Assembly: GCA_041392785.1 (NCBI GenBank)
Contig: JAWKLK010000008.1
Span: 124,001-188,000, forward strand
Source: OLB9 sp041392785
GTDB taxonomy: Bacteria; Bacteroidota; Bacteroidia; Chitinophagales; Saprospiraceae
Direction: 5' to 3'
DNA length: 64,000 bases
The position numbers and the translations under genes were made by a program. Positions 51,457 to 60,947 of the stretch are shown in pieces. Position 1 is the stretch's first letter. Each line of letters starts with the position of its first letter. The notes beneath the pieces are model-generated. The model was not told where the DNA came from, ran no database searches, and worked only from the letters and a program-made list of their open reading frames with translations.

Positions 51457-53745
51457 CTAACGTAATAAAGTAACATGGCCTTTTTCTTGCTTGGGCTCAT
51501 CAAAGCCATCTATATAGTGAACTACATACACATACACACCTGCTGGAGCTGCAATCCCACTATTATCTCTTGATCCATTCCATCCTTGTGTTACATCCGT
51601 TGATTCAAAAATGCGCTCACCCCATCGATTGTAAATCTCCATTGTGTAATCTTTTATTCCAATAAAATTACCAACCGGTAGATAAATATCGTTTAATCCA
51701 TCATTATCAGGAGTAAAAGCATTGGGCATAAATAAGGTTACCAAAGGATCAATATCTATTAGTGCTCTAGCTGTATCCGAACACCCTGAAGTGTGACTTA
51801 CTACTTGCAAAATCTCATATATCCCTGTATCTCGAAATGTGTACTGAGGATTGCGAAGAAAGGAATTGTCCAAATCATCAAATTTCCAATACACATATTC
51901 GGCGCCACTAGAAGCGTCATTAAACTGGACAGTATTATTATATAAGTTTGGATCTTCAGGTGTGTAGCTAAACCCAGCAACAGGGCTTTCAACAATTTTA
52001 ATAAAATTGCGCCAAATTTTTTCTGTAATACATCCTATTGGCGACACTAATTTCAACTGTATATCAAAAGTACCTACATCATTAAAAATATGGGTTGGAC
52101 TCAAATCTGAACCAGTTCCTCCATCACCAAAATCCCAGTAAAAATCATAGGTGTCATCGATTGGATTACTTAGATTATTAAAATAGATCGTAGCTGGTTG
52201 ACATCCTATGAAGGTATTCGGTTCTACCACAATTAAAGATGGTACTGGATTATAATTTACAATTTTTGTGATTGTATCTTTACAATTATTACCATCAGTT
52301 ACAATCAGTTTTACAGGATGGTCACCAGGATTTTCAAACTCAAAAAGCGGATTCTTCTGTTGAGAATCACTCAATTTAAAATCCCAATCCCATTTCAAAA
52401 TAGGCCCAGCTCCTGAAAAAGAAGCGTCCGCAAATTCTATAGGACCTGCCACGCATGTGTCGTAAACGTAATTGAAATCTGCTGAAATGCTTGGATAAAT
52501 ATTTACAACAATATTTGCTGTATCTCTACATTCTTCAGCGCCTTCGATATCTTTATTCAAAATCATTGTAGCCTTATACGTACCTAAACCTGGAAAATTA
52601 ACTTTTACATTTCTAGTATTATAAATTTCTTTATTCCCCTTTATATCAAACTCCCAATAATATTGCTTAATAAATCTGGTATCTGTACTTTCATTAACAA
52701 AATTCAATTCTGTATTGCCACATGAAATGACATTATATTCAATTCCATTTTCTAAAGTTGCTTTAATGTCAGCTTTCACTGCATCTTCACACGAAGTTAC
52801 ATTAAATTGAAAATCCCTTTTTAAATAACCAATAAGTTTTCCATCGCGATACTCTTGAACACATACACCAACAACATATTGACCCAGCAATGTGGGTACT
52901 CCAGAAATCAATCCCGTTTTTGAATCAATTTGCACTCTGGGATTGCCTCCCATTGGGTTATCAAAAGAATAATTAGGCGTAAAAAAAGTAACTTCATCAT
53001 AAGGTGGAGGACAATTGTTTGGTGCAGGCGTGACACCAAAACAAGAATTACTATTGCCACTTCCATCGGAACCTTCCTTCCCACCAGCAGTAAGTGGCGC
53101 ACAAAAACTATACACCAAACTATCTCCATCAATATCTACTGCAGAGTGGTCAAAATCTATTGATTTATTAGCACAAATCACCACTGGAGGAAAATCATTA
53201 AACTTTGGACTGCTATTGCACGCTTGTTGTCCTTCAGACGTAATCTCACAAGTGAATGCAGCACCTGCATCTCCTGGATTTCTTAAATTCAAAATGGTAG
53301 TGTTCCTACAACATCTTTGATATGATATATAATAACTTTGGTCAATAATAGGTAATGTCACTTCAAATGTATATGTTCCCTTTTGCACCCCTACATTCAA
53401 AGGAATTATGATACAAGGATTGGACAAAACTATGGACACATCTTCAATTTCTCTTACGCGGATATTATTTACTGTCGTAAAATATATCCACCTAGTCCCA
53501 TCAGTGCTCTTTTTATATATCCCAAAATCTGCCAACCCATCTAATTGTGCACCGTTACTTTTACTATCTCTATACATCGTAAAAACAACTTCATAAGTCA
53601 CATTTTTTTTCGCAATATCCATTCCTTTGCAGGTATAAGTTACTTCTCCTCCAATAATATGGAGTGCTTTCAATGAATTAGGAACTATGTTCAGAATCAT
53701 TGAAATGCAAATAAGTTTAAGTACTTTATCCATTTTGTTTGACAT
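51457..53745 (-). CDS. Large secreted PKD protein with T9SS type B (gliding motility) C-terminus
   Basis: A 762-residue exported protein. It has a signal peptide (about 1-27, ending SLKALH), a Cys-rich N-terminal half (YYISYQRCCRNT, GDSLVYSFCAPL) common in Saprospiraceae cell-surface proteins, then several PKD-type repeats (YYWEFDIKGN, KWDWDFKLSD, YDFYWDFGDGGTG, VYWKFDDL). The C-terminal 90 residues form the gliding-motility-type T9SS domain (MPNAFTPDNDGLNDIYLPVG, EIYNRWGERIFES, AGVYVYVVHY, KGHVTLLR). It is probably displayed on or released from the surface through the type IX system. Confidence 0.85.
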   Translation of the reverse strand: MSNKMDKVLKLICISMILNIVPNSLKALHIIGGEVTYTCKGMDIAKKNVTYEVVFTMYRDSKSNGAQLDGLADFGIYKKSTDGTRWIYFTTVNNIRVREIEDVSIVLSNPCIIIPLNVGVQKGTYTFEVTLPIIDQSYYISYQRCCRNTTILNLRNPGDAGAAFTCEITSEGQQACNSSPKFNDFPPVVICANKSIDFDHSAVDIDGDSLVYSFCAPLTAGGKEGSDGSGNSNSCFGVTPAPNNCPPPYDEVTFFTPNYSFDNPMGGNPRVQIDSKTGLISGVPTLLGQYVVGVCVQEYRDGKLIGYLKRDFQFNVTSCEDAVKADIKATLENGIEYNVISCGNTELNFVNESTDTRFIKQYYWEFDIKGNKEIYNTRNVKVNFPGLGTYKATMILNKDIEGAEECRDTANIVVNIYPSISADFNYVYDTCVAGPIEFADASFSGAGPILKWDWDFKLSDSQQKNPLFEFENPGDHPVKLIVTDGNNCKDTITKIVNYNPVPSLIVVEPNTFIGCQPATIYFNNLSNPIDDTYDFYWDFGDGGTGSDLSPTHIFNDVGTFDIQLKLVSPIGCITEKIWRNFIKIVESPVAGFSYTPEDPNLYNNTVQFNDASSGAEYVYWKFDDLDNSFLRNPQYTFRDTGIYEILQVVSHTSGCSDTARALIDIDPLVTLFMPNAFTPDNDGLNDIYLPVGNFIGIKDYTMEIYNRWGERIFESTDVTQGWNGSRDNSGIAAPAGVYVYVVHYIDGFDEPKQEKGHVTLLR

Positions 53746-54025
53746 AACTAACTAAAATTGCAAACATGTAAAATCAGATGTAAAATAACAATTTTTTTTT
53801 CTATCCAAGTGTAATAAAATTGACAATTTTTGACTTTTTATTTCTTATAAAATCTCGTTTCATTAGTAATACATTTAAATAAACAAACTTTATCCAAACT
53901 TATTGTATTTCATAATGTAAAATTGGAAAATTAATCTTGTTCTTAAAAGATTAATCGCGCTTAAGACTCAATTTCAAAGTACACCCATCTAGTTTTTAAA
54001 AATGGCAATGAATTAAGAATTTTGG

Positions 54026-54033
54026 TATATTTG
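54026..54033 (+). promoter_or_regulatory. -7 promoter box upstream of the 54058 gene
   Basis: TATATTTG matches TAnnTTTG. Translation from the ATG at 54058, 25 bases downstream, fits; the upstream open frame would start inside the promoter. No good -33 element is seen in the rest of the 53746-54057 gap. Confidence 0.4.
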
Positions 54034-54057
54034 CAAGATATTGCTTTGCCAAATAAA

Positions 54058-54651
54058 ATGAATTTTCGATTTTTTACATATTTCATGATCTTCATTTTAC
54101 TTGTACCGGGTGTTTCAAGTATGTCTTATTTGATGTATCAGAAAAAAATCATCAAGAAAGAAATCAAACACAAGCTTATGAAAGTGATTGATAAAAAAAG
54201 CTTAACCCAACTAACATTCACATTATCAGATGCTAACACAAAGTTGCGATGGGAACATAAAGGTGAATTTGAATATCAAGGTATCATGTATGATGTGGTA
54301 GAAAAATCCCAAAATGGTGATAGTATATCCTTTTTATGCTGGATAGATTTAAAAGAAACTGCACTTAATGAAAAATTAAGGAAATATACAGAATATGCTT
54401 TTGGACAAAATAATCAAACCAACAAAACCAAAGACAGGATTCAAAATTTTTTCAAACAACTTTATTATTACCCTACCCTTTTAAAAGGTCAGATATTGTC
54501 AGAAAGCACATATATAAAAAATGAATTTTTTAATAATTTTTCATTCACAAGCAACCCCAAAAAACTTGAATCTCCACCTCCTAGACAATCATCCTTTGAT
54601 ATCATGTGGATGGATTTGTCAAATGCAGCCTTTCATCTTCATTACCGGTAA
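54058..54651 (+). CDS. Membrane-anchored protein of unknown function beside a TonB receptor
   Basis: A 197-residue protein with one N-terminal membrane helix (residues 4-25) followed by a basic juxtamembrane segment (KKIIKKEIKHKLMKVIDKK) and a mixed domain containing RWEHKGEFEYQGIMYDVVE and FLCWIDLKE. It ends in a short His-rich stretch (AAFHLHYR). The family is unknown, but proteins of this form are seen directly upstream of TonB-dependent receptors in Bacteroidota, as here (29-base gap). A role in metal handling or uptake is a guess. Confidence 0.6.
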   Translation: MNFRFFTYFMIFILLVPGVSSMSYLMYQKKIIKKEIKHKLMKVIDKKSLTQLTFTLSDANTKLRWEHKGEFEYQGIMYDVVEKSQNGDSISFLCWIDLKETALNEKLRKYTEYAFGQNNQTNKTKDRIQNFFKQLYYYPTLLKGQILSESTYIKNEFFNNFSFTSNPKKLESPPPRQSSFDIMWMDLSNAAFHLHYR

Positions 54652-54680
54652 TATTTATTATTTTTAAAATGCTTTAAACA

Positions 54681-57086
54681 ATGAAATACATCATAATAGG
54701 TATTTTCATTGGATGGTTTGGAATACTTAAAAGTCAGACTGTGTCAGTGGTGGACGATGATACTGATATGGCTTTAGAGGGTGCTGAGTTCATCTCTGAA
54801 AATACACAACAATCTTGCATAACCAACAAGGATGGTAAAGCCGACATCAGTTTTTTGCAAGAAAGTGATACCATTCAAATAAGACATCTAGGGTATGAGA
54901 CAAAAAGAGTAAGTCTCCACTCCTTGATGAAAAATCTAATGGTTAGGCTGGAGCCTACGGATTTTAAAATTGATCAAGTGGTAGTTGTTGGCACTAGATG
55001 GCAACAAAACGCACCTAAAGTGCCTTCCAAGATCGCCACAATCACGTCGAGAGACATTGCTCTCCAAAATCCACAGACCGCAGCTGACCTTTTAGGCACA
55101 TCAGGAAAGATATTCATACAAAAAAGCCAACAAGGCGGTGGGAGTCCAATGATCAGAGGATTTGCGACCAATCGACTGATATATACAGTGGATGGTATTC
55201 GTATGAACACGGCCATTTTTAGAAGTGGAAATATCCAAAATGTAATCAATCTGGATCCTTTTGCTGTGGAAAAAACTGAGGTACTCTTTGGAGCAGGGTC
55301 AGTGATGTATGGTTCTGATGCCATTGGTGGAGTTATGGCGTTCAAGACGCTTTCTCCATCACTATCATCAACCAATAAGCCTGTGACAAATGGAAAGGCA
55401 AATCTAAGATATTCTTCTGCAAATCAAGAAGTTACGGGGCATTTTGATATAAACATCGGATTAAAGAAATGGGCTTTTATGAATAGTTTCAGCTCGTGGA
55501 ACTTTGATCATCTGAGGCAGGGAAGTCATGGACCAATAGACTATATTAAAAGTTTTTATCCGCAGCGTCATAATAACCAAGATGTGGAAATAACACAATC
55601 AGATCCACTACTACAAATTCCCTCTGCATATTCCCAAATTAATTTACTTCAAAAAGTGTTATTTAGACCTAATGAACTGTGGGATTTGCAGTACAGTTTC
55701 CACTTTTCAGAAACTTCAAGTTATGGAAGGTATGACAGACATTTGCGCCTTAGAAATGGCTCACCTAGATATGCGGAGTGGGATTACGGACCACAAAAAT
55801 GGTTGATGCATAATCTACAAATAACGCATTCCAAGTCAAATATCATATTTGATTTAGCTTCGCTGAAACTAGCACTTCAATCTTTTGAAGAAAGCAGAAT
55901 CGAAAGACCTTTTAATAGCTTAGATAGATCTATACAAACAGAAAAAGTTTGGGCATATTCATCTAATCTTGATTTCATTAAGAAAATTACCTCGAAGTAC
56001 ATCTTATTTTATGGAACTGAATTTGTTTGTGATGATGTATCATCTTCAGGTATAACTTCAAATATTTCAACCAAATCATCAGAACGGGCTGCATCTAGAT
56101 ACCCACTTTCTACTTGGAGTTCAATGGCTGTATATGCTAAAAGTGAATTTTCTTTGTCAGATAATTGGACAATTCAGTCTGGTGTGCGATATAATAAAGT
56201 GAAGTTGAATGCAAACTTTAATAATAATAAGGATTTTTTTCCATTTCCTTTCAGTTATGCACATATTGATAATCATTCCATTTCAGCTAATTTGGGTATT
56301 GTATTCAGACATTCAAACAATTGGATTATGAGAGGAAACATCAGTAGAGCATTCAGATCCCCAAATGTTGATGACTTAGGGAAAATTTTTGATTCTCAAC
56401 CGGGTGCTATCACTGTTCCAAATCCTGACTTAAAAGCTGAGTATGCCTACAACTTTGACCTTGGTGTTACTAAGGTATTCAGCCAAATCTTGAAAATTGA
56501 AATGTCTGGATACCACACGCTATTGAAGAATGCTCTGGTAAGAAGGGATTATACTTTAAATGGTTTAGACAGCGTTTTATATTTTGGCGAATTGTCCAAA
56601 GTGCAAGCAATGCAAAATGCTGCTGAAGCAGTGGTGTATGGTGTTGAATTTGGGTTAGAAGTAAAAATTGGGCGTAGATTTTCATTTTTATCTGATGTCA
56701 ATTTCCAAAAAGGAGAAGAAGAATTGGATGACACTTCCTCGAGTCCATCTAGACATGCTGCACCTACTTTCGGTGTCAGTAAATTAAGATATCACACAGG
56801 TGATTTGACGGTAGAACTTTATGGTGTCTATCAGGCTGCAAAAAAAGCATCTGATCTGCCACAAGAAGAACAAGCAAAGGACGAAATCTATGCAAAAGAT
56901 AATAACGGTAACAATTACTCACCATCGTGGTATACACTCAATTTTAAATTTTTAACGAAAATATCAGAGTCGATCAGCATCAGTGGTGGACTAGAGAATG
57001 TAACCGATCAAAGATATAGACCGTATAGCTCTGGGATTTCGGGTGCGGGTAGAAATGCTTTTTTTGCTCTCAATTTCAAATTTTAA
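54681..57086 (+). CDS. TonB-dependent outer-membrane receptor with carboxypeptidase-like N-domain
   Basis: An 801-residue receptor. It has a signal peptide (about 1-19), a carboxypeptidase-regulatory-like domain (about 20-95, VVDDDTDMALEGAEF ... HLGYETKRV), a plug (QNPQTAADLLGTSGKIFIQKS, SPMIRGFATNRLIYTVDGIR, FGAGSVMYGSDAIGGVMAF) and a 22-strand-type barrel ending in aromatic FFALNFKF. The pattern fits haem/siderophore or copper-type importers; the ligand is not determined. It is in one unit with the upstream membrane-anchored protein and ends at a terminator. Confidence 0.87.
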   Translation: MKYIIIGIFIGWFGILKSQTVSVVDDDTDMALEGAEFISENTQQSCITNKDGKADISFLQESDTIQIRHLGYETKRVSLHSLMKNLMVRLEPTDFKIDQVVVVGTRWQQNAPKVPSKIATITSRDIALQNPQTAADLLGTSGKIFIQKSQQGGGSPMIRGFATNRLIYTVDGIRMNTAIFRSGNIQNVINLDPFAVEKTEVLFGAGSVMYGSDAIGGVMAFKTLSPSLSSTNKPVTNGKANLRYSSANQEVTGHFDINIGLKKWAFMNSFSSWNFDHLRQGSHGPIDYIKSFYPQRHNNQDVEITQSDPLLQIPSAYSQINLLQKVLFRPNELWDLQYSFHFSETSSYGRYDRHLRLRNGSPRYAEWDYGPQKWLMHNLQITHSKSNIIFDLASLKLALQSFEESRIERPFNSLDRSIQTEKVWAYSSNLDFIKKITSKYILFYGTEFVCDDVSSSGITSNISTKSSERAASRYPLSTWSSMAVYAKSEFSLSDNWTIQSGVRYNKVKLNANFNNNKDFFPFPFSYAHIDNHSISANLGIVFRHSNNWIMRGNISRAFRSPNVDDLGKIFDSQPGAITVPNPDLKAEYAYNFDLGVTKVFSQILKIEMSGYHTLLKNALVRRDYTLNGLDSVLYFGELSKVQAMQNAAEAVVYGVEFGLEVKIGRRFSFLSDVNFQKGEEELDDTSSSPSRHAAPTFGVSKLRYHTGDLTVELYGVYQAAKKASDLPQEEQAKDEIYAKDNNGNNYSPSWYTLNFKFLTKISESISISGGLENVTDQRYRPYSSGISGAGRNAFFALNFKF

Positions 57087-57113
57087 TTACTCATCATCAA
57101 ACTTAAAAATTTC

Positions 57114-57155
57114 GAATGGTTTGTCATGGTAAACAAGACAAACCATTCATTTTTA
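57114..57155. terminator. Bidirectional terminator between convergent genes
   Basis: GAATGGTTTGTC and GACAAACCATTC form a perfect 12-bp stem around an 11-base loop, followed by a T run, between the TonB receptor and the thioesterase gene. Confidence 0.82.
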
Positions 57156-57168
57156 GAACAAAATAAAA

Positions 57169-57705
57169 TTACAATTCCTTGAAAAAAGTTTGTAATTCCT
57201 TCGCTTCGGTCGGTTTCATTCTTCCTGCCAAAATCAATCTTAATTCCCTCCTTCGCGAAGCTGACGCAAATCGAGTTTTCTCATCTGATGTGATGGGGTT
57301 GACCGACGGAACTTGTATAGGCTTCATTGTTGTGGTATCCAACGCAACAAAGGTAAAATAAGCATGGTTGGATTGACGGGCATTAGCCCCTGTGATTTCA
57401 GCTGCACTTACTTCCACAAAAATCTCTACCGAGGTATTAAATGCCCGTGTCACCCTTGCTGTGAGTGTTATCACATCTCCCAATTTAATAGGTTCATGAA
57501 AAGATATATGGTCAACAGAAGCAGTTGCAACATGTGCATCGCAATGTCTTGCAGCACAAATAGCACCTACTATATCCATCCATCTCATAAGATATCCACC
57601 CATTAAATTACCCATTGGATTAGTATCATTTGGCATGATCATTTCTGTCATGACCGTCCGAGATTCTTCTACCAATTTTGATTCTAAATTATTTTTTTCA
57701 CTCAT
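57169..57705 (-). CDS. Acyl-CoA thioesterase, hotdog fold
   Basis: A 178-residue hotdog-fold thioesterase of the YciA/BACH type: MGNLMGGYLMRWMDIVGAICAARHC, then ASVDHISFHEPIKLGDVITLTARV, and NHAYFTFVALD. The ATG at 57705 is chosen; the frame is open to 57765 but the added segment reads through lipB. It overlaps the lipB 3' end by eight bases, and both are on the minus strand, so co-transcription is likely. Confidence 0.85.
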   Translation of the reverse strand: MSEKNNLESKLVEESRTVMTEMIMPNDTNPMGNLMGGYLMRWMDIVGAICAARHCDAHVATASVDHISFHEPIKLGDVITLTARVTRAFNTSVEIFVEVSAAEITGANARQSNHAYFTFVALDTTTMKPIQVPSVNPITSDEKTRFASASRRRELRLILAGRMKPTEAKELQTFFKEL

Positions 57706-58402
57706 ATAAAATTTCAAATTGAAATATAATTGATAAATTGTCCAATAAAATTTTACCAACTTCATCTAATGTCACCTTTTGTCCTGTTTCTTGTTCTATA
57801 GATGTGACACCCAAACCAGATTCTGATATCCCACAAGGAATGATTTGATTGTATTTGTTTAAATCTGTTGATATATTAAATGCAAAACCATGCAGTGTGA
57901 CCCATCTTGAAATGTGTATTCCTATGGCACAAATTTTAAGTAATTTTCCATTTTCTTTGCTAGAATTTACCCAAACACCTGTATATTTAGGAATCCGAAA
58001 ACCTTCTATCCCAAAATGTCGCAATGTTGCAATAACACTTTCTTCAATATTATACACAAATTTATGTACATCATGGAAAAAATAGTCTAGATCAAATATA
58101 AGGTATCCTGTGATTTGTCCTGGTCCATGATAGGTGATGTCTCCTCCCCTATTAATCTTAAAAAATTCAATTTCTTGAGATAGTAATTCAGATTTGTCCG
58201 TCAATAGATGCGTTTCTTTACCACTTCGACCTAGTGTGAATACAGGTTTATGTTCGGAAAATAATAAGTGGTGGATTGGAGGTGACTTATCTTCAGTACT
58301 TCTTTTTCTTTGGATTAGAGCACTATGCAATACAGTCTGATAATCCCAAATTTCTGCATAGGATCCATCTTTTACCCAGGAAAATCTAACTCTTGGCTTC
58401 AT
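57698..58402 (-). CDS. lipB: Lipoyl(octanoyl) transferase LipB
   Basis: A 234-residue LipB. Motifs: FTLGRSGKETHLL, RGGDITYHGPGQITGYLIFDL near residue 74, a catalytic-type Lys in KLLKICAIGIHISRWVTLHGFA, and the catalytic Cys in IIPCGISESGLGVTSI near residue 190. The enzyme transfers octanoyl groups from acyl carrier protein to lipoyl domains. It is upstream of the thioesterase gene and divergent from the sphingolipid operon. Confidence 0.93.
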   Translation of the reverse strand: MKPRVRFSWVKDGSYAEIWDYQTVLHSALIQRKRSTEDKSPPIHHLLFSEHKPVFTLGRSGKETHLLTDKSELLSQEIEFFKINRGGDITYHGPGQITGYLIFDLDYFFHDVHKFVYNIEESVIATLRHFGIEGFRIPKYTGVWVNSSKENGKLLKICAIGIHISRWVTLHGFAFNISTDLNKYNQIIPCGISESGLGVTSIEQETGQKVTLDEVGKILLDNLSIIFQFEILYE

Positions 58403-58582
58403 GATTTATCGAAAGATGGCTACTAAACCAACTTTGTATCCTAAAAGTTTATCTTTCATCTCTGGATTCAAATTAACCTGCAACACATTAATTTGTAAAA
58501 AAAAGTAAAAATATATAAAAAAAAATGGACATTTGCATTTTAGATGTAGTGTTTATTTTACAATCATACCGCAATTTTAGGA

Positions 58583-59800
58583 ATGTATAGCAATTTACTT
58601 AAGCAAAAAATGGAGGCTTATGATGTACCTCAGAAAATAATGGATATGGGTTTATATCCATTTTTCAGAACCATAGAATCAGAGCAAGATACCGTAGTAA
58701 AAATTCAAGGAAAAGATGTAATGATGTTTGGTTCCAATAGCTATTTGGGCCTCACTAATCATCCAAAATTGAAGGAGGCTTCTATGCAAGCTATAAAAAA
58801 ATATGGTTCAGGATGTGCTGGGTCGAGATTTTTAAATGGTACATTGGACATCCATCTAGAACTAGAAGAAAAACTTTCAGAATATGTAGGGAAAGAAGCA
58901 GCTTTGGTATTTAGCACCGGATTCCAAGTCAATCTTGGTGTTATTTCATCTATTCCTGGCAGGCATGATTATATAATACTTGACGACTTAGATCATGCTT
59001 GTATTATTGATGGGGCTAGATTATCATTTGCAAGAGTGATGAAATATTCCCATAATAATATGGAAGACCTCGAAAAAGTTCTATCAAAATGTGAGCCTGA
59101 CAAAATGAAACTTATCGTCATAGATGGAGTTTTCAGTATGGAAGGTGACATTGCAAAACTTCCCCAAATAGTAGAATTATCTAGAAAATATAATGCCAAT
59201 ATCATGGTGGATGATGCCCATGGTTTGGGCGTTTTAGGCCGAAAAGGTGCTGGTACTGCTTCTCACTATGGTCTCACTGACCAAGTAGATCTTATCATGG
59301 GAACCTTCAGCAAATCATTAGCAAGTATTGGTGGTTTCATTGCGGCTGACAAAGAAACCATCAATTATCTCAAGCACAATGCGAGATCGCTAATTTTCAG
59401 TGCTAGTATCGCTCCAGCAAATGCTGCAAGTGTTTTGGCTGCCTTAGAACTCATACAAGAAAATCCATCTATCATAGATCAGCTTTGTGATAATACACAT
59501 TATGCTTTGGCGGCTTTGAAAAATGCAGGATTTGACACAGGACATTCAGTGACACCTATTATTCCATTATTGATAAGGGATGATTTCAAAACTTTCCAAC
59601 TTACAAAAATGGCTTTAGAGCAAGGTGTTTTTGTGAATCCTGTTGTATCCCCAGCTGTACCAAGTACTTCATCATTGATCAGATATTCATTGATGGCTAC
59701 ACACACGCATGAACAAATAGATAAATCTGTAGAAATTTTAAGTTCTATTGCGAAAAAGATAGGTGTTTTTGAAAGCCCTTCAATTTATGAACTATCATGA
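58583..59800 (+). CDS. spt: Serine palmitoyltransferase-like PLP enzyme (alpha-oxoamine synthase)
   Basis: A 405-residue class II PLP aminotransferase-fold enzyme. NSYLGLTNHPKLKEA, GSGCAGSRFLNGTLDIHLELE, DDAHGLGVLG and the Schiff-base Lys in MGTFSKSLASIGGF (about residue 240) match serine palmitoyltransferase and related oxoamine synthases. It would condense serine with an acyl thioester to give 3-ketosphinganine. The following GNAT, epimerase and lipid-kinase genes support SPT over KBL or BioF. Its stop overlaps the next start by ATGA. Cytoplasmic. Confidence 0.88.
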   Translation: MYSNLLKQKMEAYDVPQKIMDMGLYPFFRTIESEQDTVVKIQGKDVMMFGSNSYLGLTNHPKLKEASMQAIKKYGSGCAGSRFLNGTLDIHLELEEKLSEYVGKEAALVFSTGFQVNLGVISSIPGRHDYIILDDLDHACIIDGARLSFARVMKYSHNNMEDLEKVLSKCEPDKMKLIVIDGVFSMEGDIAKLPQIVELSRKYNANIMVDDAHGLGVLGRKGAGTASHYGLTDQVDLIMGTFSKSLASIGGFIAADKETINYLKHNARSLIFSASIAPANAASVLAALELIQENPSIIDQLCDNTHYALAALKNAGFDTGHSVTPIIPLLIRDDFKTFQLTKMALEQGVFVNPVVSPAVPSTSSLIRYSLMATHTHEQIDKSVEILSSIAKKIGVFESPSIYELS

Positions 59801-60927
59801 TCACAGTCGCTGAGGTCGTCACTGATAAACAATTAAGTACTTTTATCGATTTTCCTCATGCACTATATGAAGGGGATGAATATTATGTGCCTGAAATTTT
59901 TATGGGACAAAAAGATATGTTCAACCCCAAAAAATATCCTTTCCACAAATATGGTAAAGCCAGATATTTTCTTGCCTACAAAGATGATAAAGTAGTAGGG
60001 AGAATTGCTGCCATCAATAACCCAAATTATAATACGCATTTCAATACCAAAGTTGGATTTTGGGGATTTATGGATATGATCCAAGATCAAAACGTCTGCA
60101 ATGCACTGCTCGACAAAGTGAAAGAGTTTGCCATATCAAATGGTTGTGATTCTATCATGGGACCAACAAATTTTACAACAAATGAGACAGCAGGTGTTTT
60201 GGTGGAAGGTTTTGACAATCCACCTAAAATTATGATGACGTATAACAAACCTTACTACAAAGACTTGCTAGAACAATATGGTTTGAGAAAGGAAATGGAC
60301 CTATATGCATATATGATCTACACAGACAAAGTTTCAGAAAAATCCATTGCATTATCAAAAAGCATTGAAGAACGTCTCACCAAAAAAGGCATTACTATAA
60401 GGAATATCAACTTAAAGGATATCAATAATGAAACCGAAAAAGTCAAGCAAATTTATAATCATGCCTGGGAGGAAAACTGGGGTTTTGTACCATTTACGGA
60501 TGCTGAATTTGAATATCTGAAAAACGATCTTAAAATGATCCTTGATCCAAAATTTGCGTACATTGCAGAAAAAGACGGGAAACCAATTGGATTCAGTCTC
60601 ACACTACCAAATATAAATGAAATCTTAATAAAGAATAAGAAGGGTCGTTTATTTCCCTTTGGCTTATTCAGATTGTTACTTGGAAAAAACAAAACGAAAA
60701 CAGTGAGAATTATGGCGATGGGTGTGATAGAAGAGTTTAGAAAAATTGGAATCGAAGCTGTCTTCTTTGCAAAAACCATACAAGAAGCCAAAGCAAGAAA
60801 ACTGGTAGGCGGTGAAGCATCTTGGGTTTTAGAAAATAATATTCCCATGCGTAAGTCTGCTGAACATCTCAATGGCGAAAAGTATAAAACTTACCGATTA
60901 TATAAAATGCCAATTCTAGGCAATTAA
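59797..60927 (+). CDS. GNAT-fold protein, candidate bacterial ceramide synthase
   Basis: A 376-residue protein whose C-terminal half has a GNAT acyltransferase fold (EEFRKIGIEAVFFAKTIQEAKARK, WVLENNIPMRKSAEHLNGEKYKTYRLYKM). Residues 40-130 carry the conserved MGPTNFTTNETAGVL segment near residue 125. Proteins of this type sit beside spt in Bacteroidota. In Caulobacter a GNAT-like bacterial ceramide synthase (bCerS) acylates the sphingoid base, and this gene's position makes it a candidate for the same step. The overlap with spt indicates coupling. The role is inferred. Confidence 0.65.
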   Translation: MITVAEVVTDKQLSTFIDFPHALYEGDEYYVPEIFMGQKDMFNPKKYPFHKYGKARYFLAYKDDKVVGRIAAINNPNYNTHFNTKVGFWGFMDMIQDQNVCNALLDKVKEFAISNGCDSIMGPTNFTTNETAGVLVEGFDNPPKIMMTYNKPYYKDLLEQYGLRKEMDLYAYMIYTDKVSEKSIALSKSIEERLTKKGITIRNINLKDINNETEKVKQIYNHAWEENWGFVPFTDAEFEYLKNDLKMILDPKFAYIAEKDGKPIGFSLTLPNINEILIKNKKGRLFPFGLFRLLLGKNKTKTVRIMAMGVIEEFRKIGIEAVFFAKTIQEAKARKLVGGEASWVLENNIPMRKSAEHLNGEKYKTYRLYKMPILGN

Positions 60928-60947
60928 CCAAAGATTGAATTCTAAGA

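Noticed and set aside
51402..51509. 36-residue N-terminal extension of the small 51063-51401 protein
   Set aside because: It overlaps the PKD gene, has no signal or domain, and does not resemble the family N-terminus.
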